DNA from: Streptomyces sp. NBC_00464
GTDB lineage: Bacteria; Actinomycetota; Actinomycetes; Streptomycetales; Streptomycetaceae
NCBI RefSeq assembly: GCF_036013915.1
Contig: NZ_CP107899.1
Location: 3,286,001 to 3,350,000 of the forward strand
Reading direction: 5' to 3'
Length of the DNA: 64,000 bases
Part shown: positions 7,733 to 15,782 of the stretch, one piece after another
Layout: the number at the start of each line of letters is the position of its first letter
Numbering within the stretch: the first letter of the stretch is position 1
Made by a program: the position numbers and the translations under genes
Notes under the pieces: generated by a model
What the model saw: only the letters and a program-made list of their open reading frames with translations
Database searches by the model: none
Told to the model about the DNA's origin: nothing

Positions 7733-9249
7733 CCGACGTGGGTGTCTGCGGTGATGAGGGTGCGTTCCATGGGGTCGAGGGAGACGCCCCGAACGCGGCT
7801 GTCGTCGTAGCCCTGGACGAAGCGTTCGTGGAGCAGCGGTACGAGGGCGTCGGTGCCGAGGACGTCGGCCTCGGCTGCCGCGGCGGCGGTGTGGCGGGCG
7901 TCGGTGCCAGCGGTGCCCGCGGCCTTGTTCACGTCGGTGTCGACGCGCTTGTCGCAGAGCTGGGAGATGTTGAAGCTGCCGTCGCAGGTGAAGTCGGAGG
8001 CGAGGTAGGAGACCGGGTCGGCGGTGTCCAGGAGGGTGTTGCGGGCCTGGATGAAGGCGTCGTACTTCCCGGCGAGGGCGTCGGCCTCCAGCTGGGCGTA
8101 GTCGCGGACGACCTGCTTGACGGTGAAGCCGCGCTTGCTGAGCTGCTGCTGGACGACGGTGGCGACCTCGGGGAGTTCGGGCCGGTTGGTGTAGGTGGCG
8201 AGGACGATCTCCTTCGTCTTCGCGACCTGCGCCTTGTCCGCGGCCTTCGCCCGGTCGACGGGGGCGGTGCGGGCGTCGGCGGCCCAGGGGATGCCGGGGC
8301 CGAGGAGGCCCTGCGCGGTGTCGGCGCGGCCCTCGTAGACGGCCTTGACGAGGGCCTTGGAGTCGATGGCCTCGCGGGCGGCGGCGCGCATTGCGGGGTC
8401 GGCGAAGACGCCGTGCTCGGTGTTGAGGGAGAGGCCGTTGGTGCGGGCGGAGGGGAACTCGTGGACGAGCCCGTCGCCGAGGAGGGAGGCCTGGGAGATG
8501 GGTACGTACTCGGCGACGTCGACGGCTTCGGTGCGCAGGGCGTTGGCGCGGGCGGTGCCGTCGGCGACGAAGGTGACGTCGACGCCGGGGGCCTTGGCCT
8601 TGCCGCCCCAGTAGGCGTCGTTGCGTTCCAGGGTGGCGCTGACGGCGCCCTTGACGGCGGCGAGGGTGAAGGGGCCGGTGGCGTGTCCGGCCGGGTTCAC
8701 CTTGCCGTCGGCGTAGGCGGCGGCGGACAGGATCGTGAGCGAGGGGTTGGCGAGGCGCTGGGGCAGCAGCGGGTCGGCCTCGTCGGTGACGATCCGTACG
8801 GTTCCGGCGCCCGGGGCGCTCGCGGTGAGGCCGGTGTCGGACAGGACGCGGGGCTTCGGCGATGCCTTCTCTGCGGCGTTCAGCGACCGTACGACGGCGG
8901 CCGCGTCGACCTTCGTGCCGTCCTGGAAGGTCGCCTTGCGCAGGGTGAAGGTCCATTCCTTCGCGCTGTCGCGCTTCCAGGAGGCGGCGAGTGCGGGCTT
9001 GGCCGCGCCGTCGCGGTCGAGGGTGGTGAGGCCCTCGATGACCGCGAGGCGGCTGAGGGTGACGGCGTCGTCGCCGTAGAGGGACATCGCCTGGGCGGGC
9101 GGGAAGGCCATGACGACCCGGAGGCGTTGCCCGCCGTCCGCGGCGTCGTCGGACGCGGCGCCTGAGCAGGCGGTGGCGAGCGGGACGAGGAGGGCGGTCG
9201 CGGACAGGGTCAGCGGCAGCACGGAGCGACGGCGTCGGGGCGTGGGCAT
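7729..9249 (-). CDS. ABC transporter substrate-binding lipoprotein (SBP family 5, peptide/nickel type)
   Basis: 506 residues. The signal peptide has an RRRR n-region and a lipobox ending at Cys28 (LVPLATAC), so the protein is a membrane-anchored lipoprotein. The body matches family 5 binding proteins: LAVIEGLTTLDRDG, LAASWKRDSAKEWTFTLRKATFQDGTKVDAAAV, ATGPFTLA and RNDAYWGGKAKAPGVDV. The family binds oligopeptides, nickel or opine metallophores. It is the first gene of the SBP-permease-MFS-PPOX operon. A Zur-box-like palindrome lies 16-30 bases upstream of the ATG, which suggests a metal-chelate ligand (inference). Confidence 0.88.
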   Translation of the reverse strand: MPTPRRRRSVLPLTLSATALLVPLATACSGAASDDAADGGQRLRVVMAFPPAQAMSLYGDDAVTLSRLAVIEGLTTLDRDGAAKPALAASWKRDSAKEWTFTLRKATFQDGTKVDAAAVVRSLNAAEKASPKPRVLSDTGLTASAPGAGTVRIVTDEADPLLPQRLANPSLTILSAAAYADGKVNPAGHATGPFTLAAVKGAVSATLERNDAYWGGKAKAPGVDVTFVADGTARANALRTEAVDVAEYVPISQASLLGDGLVHEFPSARTNGLSLNTEHGVFADPAMRAAAREAIDSKALVKAVYEGRADTAQGLLGPGIPWAADARTAPVDRAKAADKAQVAKTKEIVLATYTNRPELPEVATVVQQQLSKRGFTVKQVVRDYAQLEADALAGKYDAFIQARNTLLDTADPVSYLASDFTCDGSFNISQLCDKRVDTDVNKAAGTAGTDARHTAAAAAEADVLGTDALVPLLHERFVQGYDDSRVRGVSLDPMERTLITADTHVG

Positions 9250-9264
9250 GGCAATAACCTTATA

Positions 9265-9279
9265 TGAAAATGATTGTCA
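9265..9279. promoter_or_regulatory. Zur-box-like 15-bp palindrome upstream of the SBP operon
   Basis: TGAAAATGATTGTCA, palindromic at 12 of the 14 non-central positions, flanked by A/T that extend the dyad to 17 bp. It differs by one base from the Streptomyces Zur consensus as I remember it (TGAAAATGATTTTCA). It lies 16 bp before the SBP start and overlaps the stop codon of the upstream GNAT gene. It does not resemble the DmdR/IdeR iron box. Repression of the operon by zinc-loaded Zur is the expected mode. Confidence 0.7.
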
Positions 9280-9870
9280 TGTGGAACGGAGGGGCTGCGG
9301 CGCTTTCGGGGGCAGCGGCAGTTCGAAGTGGACGATGCCCTGGCCGCCGCCCGGCAGCGCGCGCTCGTCGCACACCTCGCGCGCCAGCGACCGCCAGAAC
9401 GGTTCGGCGCCCGGCACCGCGGGGTCGGTGTGCAGATAGACCGCTTCGTAGCCGCCGGCCCGCGTCACGAAGTCGCAGAGCTCGCGCACCATCCGGCGAG
9501 CGAGCCCGTGCCTGCGGTGCTCGGGGGTGACGTAGATGCGGCAGAGCTGGGCGGTGGTGCCGGACGGGAAGCGGTCCGCGACCCACTGCGGATTGGGCGG
9601 CGCCTGGGGGCCCCGGTCCCGCACGGCGCCCGTCGCGACGATCTCGCCGTCCCGCTCGGCCACCAGCAGGGTGCAGCGCGCGGGCCGCAGATAGGCGGCC
9701 TCGGGGTCGATGATGTCGGCGTGCCAGCGCGGCACGTAACCGGAGCGCAGGTCGCGGTAGACGGTGTCGAGCATGACGGCGCGCGCGCCGCCGATGTCCG
9801 CGGGCCCGGCGGTGCGCAGGAGGTACCCGTCGGCATCGGCCCGTACCGGAGCGATCGTCGTCGTGCTCAT
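9277..9870 (-). CDS. GNAT-family N-acetyltransferase
   Basis: 197 residues from ATG 9870 (MSTTTIAPVRADADG). The acetyl-CoA-binding GNAT core is clear: ARCTLLVAERDGEIVATGAV, then QLCRIYVTPEHRRHGLARRMVREL with the R/Q-x-x-G-x-G/A loop (RRHGLA), then GYEAVYLHT and PFWRSL. The acceptor substrate is unknown. It lies between ispF and the Zur-linked operon on the same strand. Its stop codon falls inside the Zur-like box, so the operon promoter sits at its 3' end. It probably has its own promoter, because a hairpin separates it from ispF. Confidence 0.8.
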   Translation of the reverse strand: MSTTTIAPVRADADGYLLRTAGPADIGGARAVMLDTVYRDLRSGYVPRWHADIIDPEAAYLRPARCTLLVAERDGEIVATGAVRDRGPQAPPNPQWVADRFPSGTTAQLCRIYVTPEHRRHGLARRMVRELCDFVTRAGGYEAVYLHTDPAVPGAEPFWRSLAREVCDERALPGGGQGIVHFELPLPPKAPQPLRST

Positions 9871-9949
9871 CCCGGAGCTTCACCGTCCCTTGCGCGCCAC
9901 GTCATTGCCGTACCAGCGTACGTGCAAGCGATGTGCAACAAGGTCGCGG

Positions 9950-9982
9950 GCTCCGGGGACCACCAGGTCAGGCCCCCGGAGC
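9950..9982 (-). terminator. Hairpin downstream of ispF
   Basis: Nine-bp inverted repeat (9950-9958 and 9974-9982) with a 15-nt loop, just beyond the ispF stop codon. It is a plausible end of the ispD-ispF transcript. No T-tract is visible. Confidence 0.45.
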
Positions 9983-9995
9983 GGCGTCGGGCGAC

Positions 9996-10508
9996 TCAGC
10001 CGGTGCGGTAGACCAAGGCCGTCGCAATGCCGGCGATGCCCTCGCCCCGGCCGGTGAAGCCGAGCCCGTCGGAGGTGGCGGCGGAGAGCGAGACGGGTGC
10101 GCCCACGGCCGCGGAGAGGACCTTCTGCGCCTCGTCGCGCCGCTTGCCGATCTTCGGTCGTACGCCGACGACCTGGACGGCCACGTTGCCGATCTCGAAG
10201 CCCTCGGACCGGACGATCCTGGCCGCCTCGGTCAGCAGCGTGACGCCCGCGGCGCCGGACCACTCGGGGCGTCCGGTGCCGAAGTGCTGCCCGAGGTCGC
10301 CGAGACCGGCGGCCGAGAAGAGCGCGTTGCACGCGGCGTGGGCCACGACGTCGGCGTCGGAGTGGCCGGCCAGGCCGGGGCCCTCGCCCTCCCAGAGCAG
10401 GCCCGCGCACCACAGCTCGCGGCCCTCCTCGAAGGCGTGGATGTCGGTGCCGATCCCGACGAGCGGGATCACGGGTGCGCTGCGCCCGTCGGATACCTCA
10501 GAAGCCAT
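9996..10508 (-). CDS. ispF: 2-C-methyl-D-erythritol 2,4-cyclodiphosphate synthase
   Basis: 170 residues. IspF signatures are clear: GIGTDIHAF (metal-binding Asp and His), [13 protein letters not shown] (second metal His and the family signature), and C-terminal [18 protein letters not shown]. It cyclises CDP-methylerythritol phosphate in the MEP isoprenoid pathway. The start ATG 10508 has AGGAGG about 7 bases upstream, lying inside the ispD 3' end, and overlaps ispD by 11 bp. The two genes are therefore translationally coupled. Confidence 0.95.
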   Translation of the reverse strand: MASEVSDGRSAPVIPLVGIGTDIHAFEEGRELWCAGLLWEGEGPGLAGHSDADVVAHAACNALFSAAGLGDLGQHFGTGRPEWSGAAGVTLLTEAARIVRSEGFEIGNVAVQVVGVRPKIGKRRDEAQKVLSAAVGAPVSLSAATSDGLGFTGRGEGIAGIATALVYRTG

Positions 10509-11244
10509 CGTTCGCCCTCCTGCGTGCGAGAACCGCCTCGGCCAGGACCAGGTCCAGCGGCCGGGTCACCTTGAACGCCTCTTCGTGCCCGGGTACGACC
10601 ACGACGGGCGCCCCGAGCTGCTCGACCATGCCCGCGTCGTCGGTCGCGCCCTCGCCACTGACGGCGACCTCCTCATGGGCGCGCACCAGGGTGTCGCGGT
10701 CGAAGCCCTGCGGGGTCTGCACCGCGCGCAGCCGGGCCCGCACCGGAGTGGAGAGAACCGGTTCGGGCTCCCCCGGCGCACCCGGCTCGACCTCCTTGAC
10801 GGTGTCGGCGAGCGGCAGCGCGGGGACGACGGCGGGCGCCCCGTCCCGTACGGCCTCGATCACCGCGTCCACCGTGTCGACGGGCACGAGCGGGCGGGCC
10901 GCGTCGTGGACGAGGACGGCGCGGACATCGGCGGGCAGCGCGTCGAGTCCGAGCTTCACCGACTGCTGCCGGGTCCCGCCGCCGGGCACGACGACGAATT
11001 CGGTGCGCTCGGGCAGGGCGTGCTCGTCGAGCAGGTTCCGCACCTCGGGCGCGCCGTCCGGCGGTGCGACGACCACGACCAGGGACACATGGCGGGAGGC
11101 CGCCATCGCCCGTACGGCGTGGATGAGCATGGGCGTCCCGCCCAGCGCGCGGAGCGCCTTGGGGGCGCCAGGGCCGAGCCGTACGCCGCGGCCGGCCGCT
11201 GGAATCACGGCGGCGGTGCGGTAAGGACGCGATTGATCAGACAT
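10498..11244 (-). CDS. ispD: 2-C-methyl-D-erythritol 4-phosphate cytidylyltransferase
   Basis: 248 residues from ATG 11244 ([20 protein letters not shown]). GGAG lies 8 bases upstream; a GTG nine bases further out sits inside that ribosome-binding site and is less likely. The nucleotidyltransferase motif [14 protein letters not shown] binds [13 protein letters not shown] and a C-terminal [12 protein letters not shown] region are diagnostic of IspD. It makes CDP-methylerythritol in the MEP pathway. It is upstream of and coupled to ispF. The carD gene lies further upstream on the same strand across a gap of nearly 500 bp, the usual actinobacterial order. Confidence 0.94.
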   Translation of the reverse strand: MSDQSRPYRTAAVIPAAGRGVRLGPGAPKALRALGGTPMLIHAVRAMAASRHVSLVVVVAPPDGAPEVRNLLDEHALPERTEFVVVPGGGTRQQSVKLGLDALPADVRAVLVHDAARPLVPVDTVDAVIEAVRDGAPAVVPALPLADTVKEVEPGAPGEPEPVLSTPVRARLRAVQTPQGFDRDTLVRAHEEVAVSGEGATDDAGMVEQLGAPVVVVPGHEEAFKVTRPLDLVLAEAVLARRRANDGF

Positions 11245-11738
11245 CGGTTGCACTCCGAAGCATCGGCATGTTTGTCTCCCCGGCCGACGTGGGTATGGCC
11301 AGAATCGAGCCGGGCGCTACGCCATGACTCGACCGGGACCCTTTCCGTGACCCCGGGCGAGACAGGTACCACCCCGGCCGCTCGGGATCGGCCTTCACAC
11401 GTCGACTTCACAAGATCGCGAGCAAAGTACCGGGGGATCGTCGATGAGGCCAACGCATCGACGCATCGGGGAGAACATCCGGGTCCGGCGGGCCGCACCG
11501 CCCACAGGCGTCCGCAGACCGGGCCCCCTGTCCGGATTTCGCCGCCCGGATTCCGCGTACCGACGCACCTCGGTCGGGCACGCACCAGGGGGACGTGTCA
11601 CACCGGACGTGTCACTACCGGACGCGCCGCAGTCACGACGTAGGGCAGCCGGACATGCCGCAGCGCCCGACGACACACCGTTCAAACGGCTGGTCAGCGG
11701 GCACCGCGGCACATTATTTAGGACCGGTGCGATCCGGT
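11245..11738. other. Intergenic region between carD and ispD
   Basis: About 490 bases without a convincing gene. Short frames on both strands lack family features and a ribosome-binding site. It holds a small direct repeat near 11590-11620 in which GACGTGTCAC occurs twice about 15 bp apart. It presumably carries the carD terminator and the ispD promoter, but neither could be identified with confidence. Confidence 0.4.
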
Positions 11739-12221
11739 TCAGGACGCGAGGACCTCGTCGAGGAGAGCCTCGGCCTTGTCCTCGTTCGTGTTCTCCGCGA
11801 GGGCGAGCTCGCTCACCAGGATCTGGCGCGCCTTGGCGAGCATGCGCTTCTCACCTGCGGAGAGTCCGCGCTCGCGCTCACGACGCCACAGGTCACGAAC
11901 TACTTCCGCGACCTTGATGACATCACCGGATGCGAGCTTCTCGAGATTTGCCTTGTAGCGTCGGGACCAGTTCGTCGGCTCCTCGGCATACGGTGCGCGC
12001 AGCACCTCGAAGACCCGGTCCAGCCCTTCCTGCCCGACCACGTCGCGCACACCCACGAACTCCGCATTGTCCGCTGGTACACGCACCGTCAAGTCGCCCT
12101 GAGCGACCTTGAGCACCAAGTAGGTCTTGTCCACGCCTTTGATCTGGCGAGTTTCGATAGCCTCGATCAGCGCGGCCCCGTGATGGGGATAGACCACGGT
12201 GTCGCCAACCTTGAACGTCAT
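11739..12221 (-). CDS. carD: CarD-family RNA polymerase-binding regulator (CdnL-like)
   Basis: 160 residues, the standard CarD/CdnL length. The N-terminal RNAP-interaction Tudor-like domain shows [13 protein letters not shown] and [19 protein letters not shown]. The C-terminal helical DNA-binding domain includes the conserved tryptophan region [13 protein letters not shown] and [19 protein letters not shown]. The protein stabilises open complexes at rRNA and housekeeping promoters through the RNAP beta subunit. GGAAGGGG precedes ATG 12221. The carD-ispD-ispF-cysS order is conserved in actinobacteria. Confidence 0.95.
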   Translation of the reverse strand: MTFKVGDTVVYPHHGAALIEAIETRQIKGVDKTYLVLKVAQGDLTVRVPADNAEFVGVRDVVGQEGLDRVFEVLRAPYAEEPTNWSRRYKANLEKLASGDVIKVAEVVRDLWRRERERGLSAGEKRMLAKARQILVSELALAENTNEDKAEALLDEVLAS

Positions 12222-12843
12222 GTGACAGGTACCCCTTCCGTGGCTATCAAGAGTAACACGAGAACTGCTTCTCCTGAATGGCGTTTTCGCAGGTCAGGGC
12301 ATATCTCGGGGCTTGACAACTGCAACAGGGACGTGCTGCGGAAGGCTTGCGGAGGACGGTATTCGCAGGTCGGAGCGGCTGCGCGGGCGAGCAGAAACGC
12401 GGACGTTACACCTGCCGGAACCCGCTCGGAAGTGACGAGACGTCCCGGTTTGCCGGGTTCCGGATGATGAACATTCCGTACTCCGTTCAGAGATCGATCA
12501 CTCGTACGGCGGTAAGTACTGGTGGCCAATGAAATTGATCAACGCCGGGCACCGTGAGGATTATGTGCATTGAATGCGCCACGGCCGCTTGAACAGCGGC
12601 GCGAAGCACGAGGGGAACGCGGGGCGAACGCGCGGCGGAATTGATCAAGCGTGTTATGTGAACGGGGCACGAATGATCTCGCGTACGACGGTCCGCGATC
12701 CCCGGGGCCGTCAGGGGCGGGTCGGGTGCAGGGCGGGGACGGCGGCTCGGTAACCTGGCCGCTGACACACCCTTAGGGCGGCTTTACACCGCGTCGCCCG
12801 ACCCCTGTCCGTAAGTCCGCTCGTTCAAGGAGTTGCCGCCGCC
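12222..12843. other. Divergent intergenic region between carD and lipoprotein gene
   Basis: About 620 bases with no convincing gene. It must hold the carD promoter and that of the divergent lipoprotein gene. The palindromic decamer AATTGATCAA occurs twice, at 12533-12542 and 12639-12648, 106 bp apart. The stretch 12230-12560 is less GC-rich than the coding flanks. An uncharacterised small RNA cannot be excluded. Confidence 0.4.
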
Positions 12844-13524
12844 GTGAGCCGCAGCCTTCGACACGGCGCCCTCGCCGCCACTGCCATCGTGTTCTCGATC
12901 GCCGCGCTCTCCGCATGCGGAGCCGGCAAGAACGCGCAGACGCTCGAAGTCAGGCCTGACAACGCCGCCACGTCGTCCGGCGACATCAAGATCCAGAACG
13001 TGAACGTCGTCACCCAGCCGGTGCGCGGTGCCAACGGCCCGGCCGTGGTCACCGCCACGCTGTTCAACAACGGCTCCACGGCGGAGACCCTCGACGCCAT
13101 CACCCTGACGGGCAGCAGCGGCTCCGTGGAGCTGCACGCCGCCAAGGGCACGGGGCCGGTCGTCGTACCGGCCGGCGGCCGGGTCGTCCTCGGCGGCGCG
13201 GACAACGCGTCCGCCGTGATCGAGAACGGCAACGAGGCCACGCAGAACGGCAACGTGCAGCCGCTGGTCTTCAAGTTCAGCCGGACCGGTGCCATCTCGC
13301 TGGGCGCGTCCGTCGTGCCCTCCGACAGCTACTTCAGGGGCTTCGGCCCCAGCTCGCTGCCGAAGCTGCCGAAGCTCCCCGAGCAGCAGGAGTCGCCCGA
13401 GGCGACGCCGACCGGTTCCGCGTCCGAGACCCCGGGCGCGTCCGGCAGCCCCTCCGCCCCGGCCTCGGAGAGCGACACCACCACCCCGAGCGACGCGGCG
13501 TCCGACTCGCAGCAGCCGGGCTGA
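12844..13524 (+). CDS. Secreted lipoprotein of unknown function
   Basis: 226 residues from GTG 12844, with AAGGAG upstream. The signal peptide ends in a lipobox with Cys25 (SIAALSAC). The middle part (about residues 40-165) is a beta-rich domain, with NVNVVTQPVRGANGPAVVTATLFNN resembling a copper-chaperone/DUF461-like or DUF4352-like immunoglobulin fold. The last 50 residues are a Ser/Thr/Pro/Glu-rich tail. It is conserved in Streptomyces next to phoP and carD, but the function is unknown. A very strong hairpin follows it. Confidence 0.8.
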   Translation: MSRSLRHGALAATAIVFSIAALSACGAGKNAQTLEVRPDNAATSSGDIKIQNVNVVTQPVRGANGPAVVTATLFNNGSTAETLDAITLTGSSGSVELHAAKGTGPVVVPAGGRVVLGGADNASAVIENGNEATQNGNVQPLVFKFSRTGAISLGASVVPSDSYFRGFGPSSLPKLPKLPEQQESPEATPTGSASETPGASGSPSAPASESDTTTPSDAASDSQQPG

Positions 13525-13538
13525 CCACACCCCGCACA

Positions 13539-13604
13539 ACGACAGCAGGTGTGGCTGAGGCGCCTCCCGGGTCCGGGAGGCGCCTCAGCCACACCTGCTG
13601 TCGT
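13539..13604. terminator. Bidirectional terminator with a 32-bp perfect stem
   Basis: Positions 13539-13570 and 13573-13604 are perfect reverse complements (32 bp) around the 2-nt centre GT. The palindrome lies in the short gap between the convergent lipoprotein gene (stop 13524) and phoP (stop 13634). It can therefore end transcription from both sides. No T-tract is needed or seen. Confidence 0.85.
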
Positions 13605-13633
13605 ATCGCCCCGGTCCAGGGCGGTGGGCCGGT

Positions 13634-14314
13634 TTACGGCTCGAACTTGTACCCGAGACCCCGCACCGTCACGAGGAACCGCGGGGCGCCCGGGTCCGGC
13701 TCGATCTTGGCGCGCAGACGCTTCACGTGGACGTCGAGCGTCTTGGTGTCGCCCACGTAGTCCGCGCCCCAGACCCGGTCGATCAGCTGCATCCGGGTCA
13801 GCACCCGGCCGGCGTTGCGCAGCAGCATCTCCAGCAGGTCGAACTCCTTCAGCGGCAGGTCGACCTTGGCACCGGAGACGGTGACGACGTGACGGTCCAC
13901 GTCCATCCGCACCGGGCCCGCCTCCAGAGCGGCCGGGCTGACCTCCTCCGGCTCCCCGCGGCGGCGCAGCACCGCACGGATGCGGGCGACGAGCTCGCGC
14001 GAGGAGAACGGCTTGGTCACATAGTCGTCGGCCCCTATTTCCAGGCCGACGACCTTGTCGATCTCGCTGTCCTTGGCGGTGACCATGATCACGGGGACGT
14101 TGGACTTGCTGCGCAGCTGCCGGCAGACCTCCGTGCCGGGCAGGCCGGGCAGCATCAGGTCGAGGAGCACGAGGTCGGCGCCGTTGCGCTCGAACTCGTC
14201 GAGGCCGTCGGGTCCGGTGGCCGCGATGGCCACCTCGAAGCCTTCCTTGCGGAGCATGTAGGACAGGACGTCGCTGAAGGATTCCTCATCCTCGACGACA
14301 AGCACTCGGGTCAC
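13634..14314 (-). CDS. phoP: Phosphate-response regulator, OmpR family
   Basis: 226 residues. The receiver domain shows VEDEES acidic residues, the phosphoacceptor Asp in DLVLLDLMLPG, and VTAKDSEIDKVVGLEIGADDYVTKPF with the conserved Thr and Lys. The C-terminal winged helix ends VWGADYVGDTKTLDVHVKRLRAKIE...VTVRGLGYKFEP. It is the Streptomyces PhoP (orthologue of mycobacterial RegX3), the master regulator of phosphate starvation and a repressor of secondary metabolism. It overlaps phoR by 4 bp. PHO boxes upstream of the divergent phoU mark its own regulatory region. Confidence 0.95.
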   Translation of the reverse strand: MTRVLVVEDEESFSDVLSYMLRKEGFEVAIAATGPDGLDEFERNGADLVLLDLMLPGLPGTEVCRQLRSKSNVPVIMVTAKDSEIDKVVGLEIGADDYVTKPFSSRELVARIRAVLRRRGEPEEVSPAALEAGPVRMDVDRHVVTVSGAKVDLPLKEFDLLEMLLRNAGRVLTRMQLIDRVWGADYVGDTKTLDVHVKRLRAKIEPDPGAPRFLVTVRGLGYKFEP

Positions 14315-15585
14315 GGAAGAGCCTCCGGGGCAGGGAATGAATCAAAAGTGTCGGGTGCGGCGTCCGGGCAGGACGCCTCGTCGCCGTTGACGATGAGCGG
14401 GCCGCCCGATGTGCGGTCCCGGTCCCGTACGGAGCCCGCTTCGGGCAGCCGCAGGGTGAAGGTGGAGCCCTGGCCCTCCGAGCTCCACACGGTGACCTCC
14501 CCGCCGTGCGAGGCGGCCACGTGCTTGACGATGGCGAGGCCGAGGCCGGTGCCACCGGTGGCGCGCGAGCGGGCCGGGTCGACGCGGTAGAAGCGTTCGA
14601 AGACCCGTTCCCGGTCCTTCTCCGAGATGCCGAAGCCCTGGTCGGTCACGGCGATCTCGATCTCGTCCCCGCCGGGTACGACCACCCGGCGGACGGCGAT
14701 GCCGACGCGGGTGCGGGCGGGGCTGTAGTTGACGGCGTTCTCGACGAGGTTGCCGAGTGCGGCGGCGAGCTGGCCGCGGTTGCCCCATATGCGGAGCTCG
14801 GCGGTGCCGCCCGCGGCCATGGTGATCTGCTTGGAGCCGGCCTGCTGCCGGCAGCGGTCGATGGCCTCGGCGACGAGCTCGTCGACCCGGACCGGCTCGG
14901 CGTCCTCCAGCGGGTCGTCGTTCTGCACCCGGGAGAGGTCGATGAGCTCCTGTACGAGGTTGGTGAGCCGGGTCGCTTCTATCTGCATCCGGCCCGCGAA
15001 CCGTTCCACCGCCTCCGGGTCGTCGGAGGCGTCCATGACGGCCTCCGAGAGCAGGGACAGCGCACCGGTCGGGGTCTTGAGCTCATGGCTGACGTTGGCG
15101 ACGAAGTCGCGCCGGACCGCCTCGATGCGGCGGGCCTCCGTGAGGTCCTCGACCAGCAGCAGCACCAGCCGGGAGCCCAGCGGGGCGACCCGGGCGGAGA
15201 CCGCGAGGGCCTCGCCCCGGCCGGTACCGCGCCGCGGGAGATCCAGCTCGACCTGTCGTATCTCGCCGTCGCGACGGGTGTCCCTGGCCATGTTCAGCAT
15301 CGGCTCGACGGCGAGGCGCCCTCCCCTGACCAGTCCCAGCGCATACGCGGCGGAGCTGGCCTTGACGACGCTGTCGCTCTCGTCGAGCACGACCGCGGAG
15401 GAGCTGAGCACGGACAGGACCGTGTCGACCCCGGGGGGCAGTGGGGCACCGCTGTCGGGCCGCAGGGACGTACGCGTGGGTTTCTTCTGGTCGCGTTCGC
15501 TCCAGCGGAACGCCAGCATGGCGATCACACCGGTACACACCCCGGCGATCGCTGCAGCTGCGGCGACCGCCGCGTTCACGTCCAT
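14311..15585 (-). CDS. phoR: Phosphate-sensing sensor histidine kinase
   Basis: 424 residues. A short hydrophobic N-terminus (residues 5-27) anchors the protein. A linker and PAS-like region follows (about 45-140). The H-box is FVANVSHELKTPTGALSLLSE, and the ATPase domain has NLVENAVNYSP (N box), VTDQGFGIS (G1) and GGTGLGLAIVKHVAASHGG (G2). This is the SenX3-type architecture of Streptomyces PhoR. It phosphorylates PhoP, whose gene overlaps it by 4 bp. The promoter lies in the 197-bp region shared with phoU. Confidence 0.94.
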   Translation of the reverse strand: MDVNAAVAAAAAIAGVCTGVIAMLAFRWSERDQKKPTRTSLRPDSGAPLPPGVDTVLSVLSSSAVVLDESDSVVKASSAAYALGLVRGGRLAVEPMLNMARDTRRDGEIRQVELDLPRRGTGRGEALAVSARVAPLGSRLVLLLVEDLTEARRIEAVRRDFVANVSHELKTPTGALSLLSEAVMDASDDPEAVERFAGRMQIEATRLTNLVQELIDLSRVQNDDPLEDAEPVRVDELVAEAIDRCRQQAGSKQITMAAGGTAELRIWGNRGQLAAALGNLVENAVNYSPARTRVGIAVRRVVVPGGDEIEIAVTDQGFGISEKDRERVFERFYRVDPARSRATGGTGLGLAIVKHVAASHGGEVTVWSSEGQGSTFTLRLPEAGSVRDRDRTSGGPLIVNGDEASCPDAAPDTFDSFPAPEALP

Positions 15586-15658
15586 GCCTCCAGGTTATGC
15601 GGCCCGACGGACACTCTCCCAGCCGTACGAGTGCCTGTCCGAACACTCGTCGCCCAGA

Positions 15659-15691
15659 GTTCACCGAGGGGCAAGCGTTGGTTCACTTGGC
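15659..15691 (+). promoter_or_regulatory. PHO box (three 11-bp direct repeat units) in the phoR-phoU region
   Basis: Three contiguous 11-bp units: GTTCACCGAGG (15659-15669), GGCAAGCGTTG (15670-15680) and GTTCACTTGGC (15681-15691). Units 1 and 3 match the PhoP consensus GTTCACC; the middle unit is degenerate. The array lies between divergent phoR and phoU, as at the autoregulated S. coelicolor locus. Confidence 0.8.
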
Positions 15692-15782
15692 AGGTCGGAA
15701 CCCGACGCGTACGCCCGTCACGGTGGCAGCGTGGGGTTCAGAGACGGCCCCGGACTCGGTTCAGGACTGGAGAGGGACATCC

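Noticed and set aside
6245..7810. 521-residue plus-strand frame opposite the ABC permease
   Set aside because: Gly/Glu/Ala-biased composition, no family motifs; it is the antisense shadow of the permease gene, typical of high-GC DNA.
9265..9279. Iron (DmdR/IdeR) box reading of the palindrome
   Set aside because: The sequence lacks the TTAGGTTAGGCTAACCTAA-type pattern; it fits the Zur consensus much better.
11205..11585. 126-residue minus-strand frame upstream of ispD
   Set aside because: No ribosome-binding site, no homology-like pattern, and it overlaps the ispD start.
12487..12768. 93-residue minus-strand frame in the carD/lipoprotein gap
   Set aside because: Arg/Pro-rich composition without features; better treated as promoter region.
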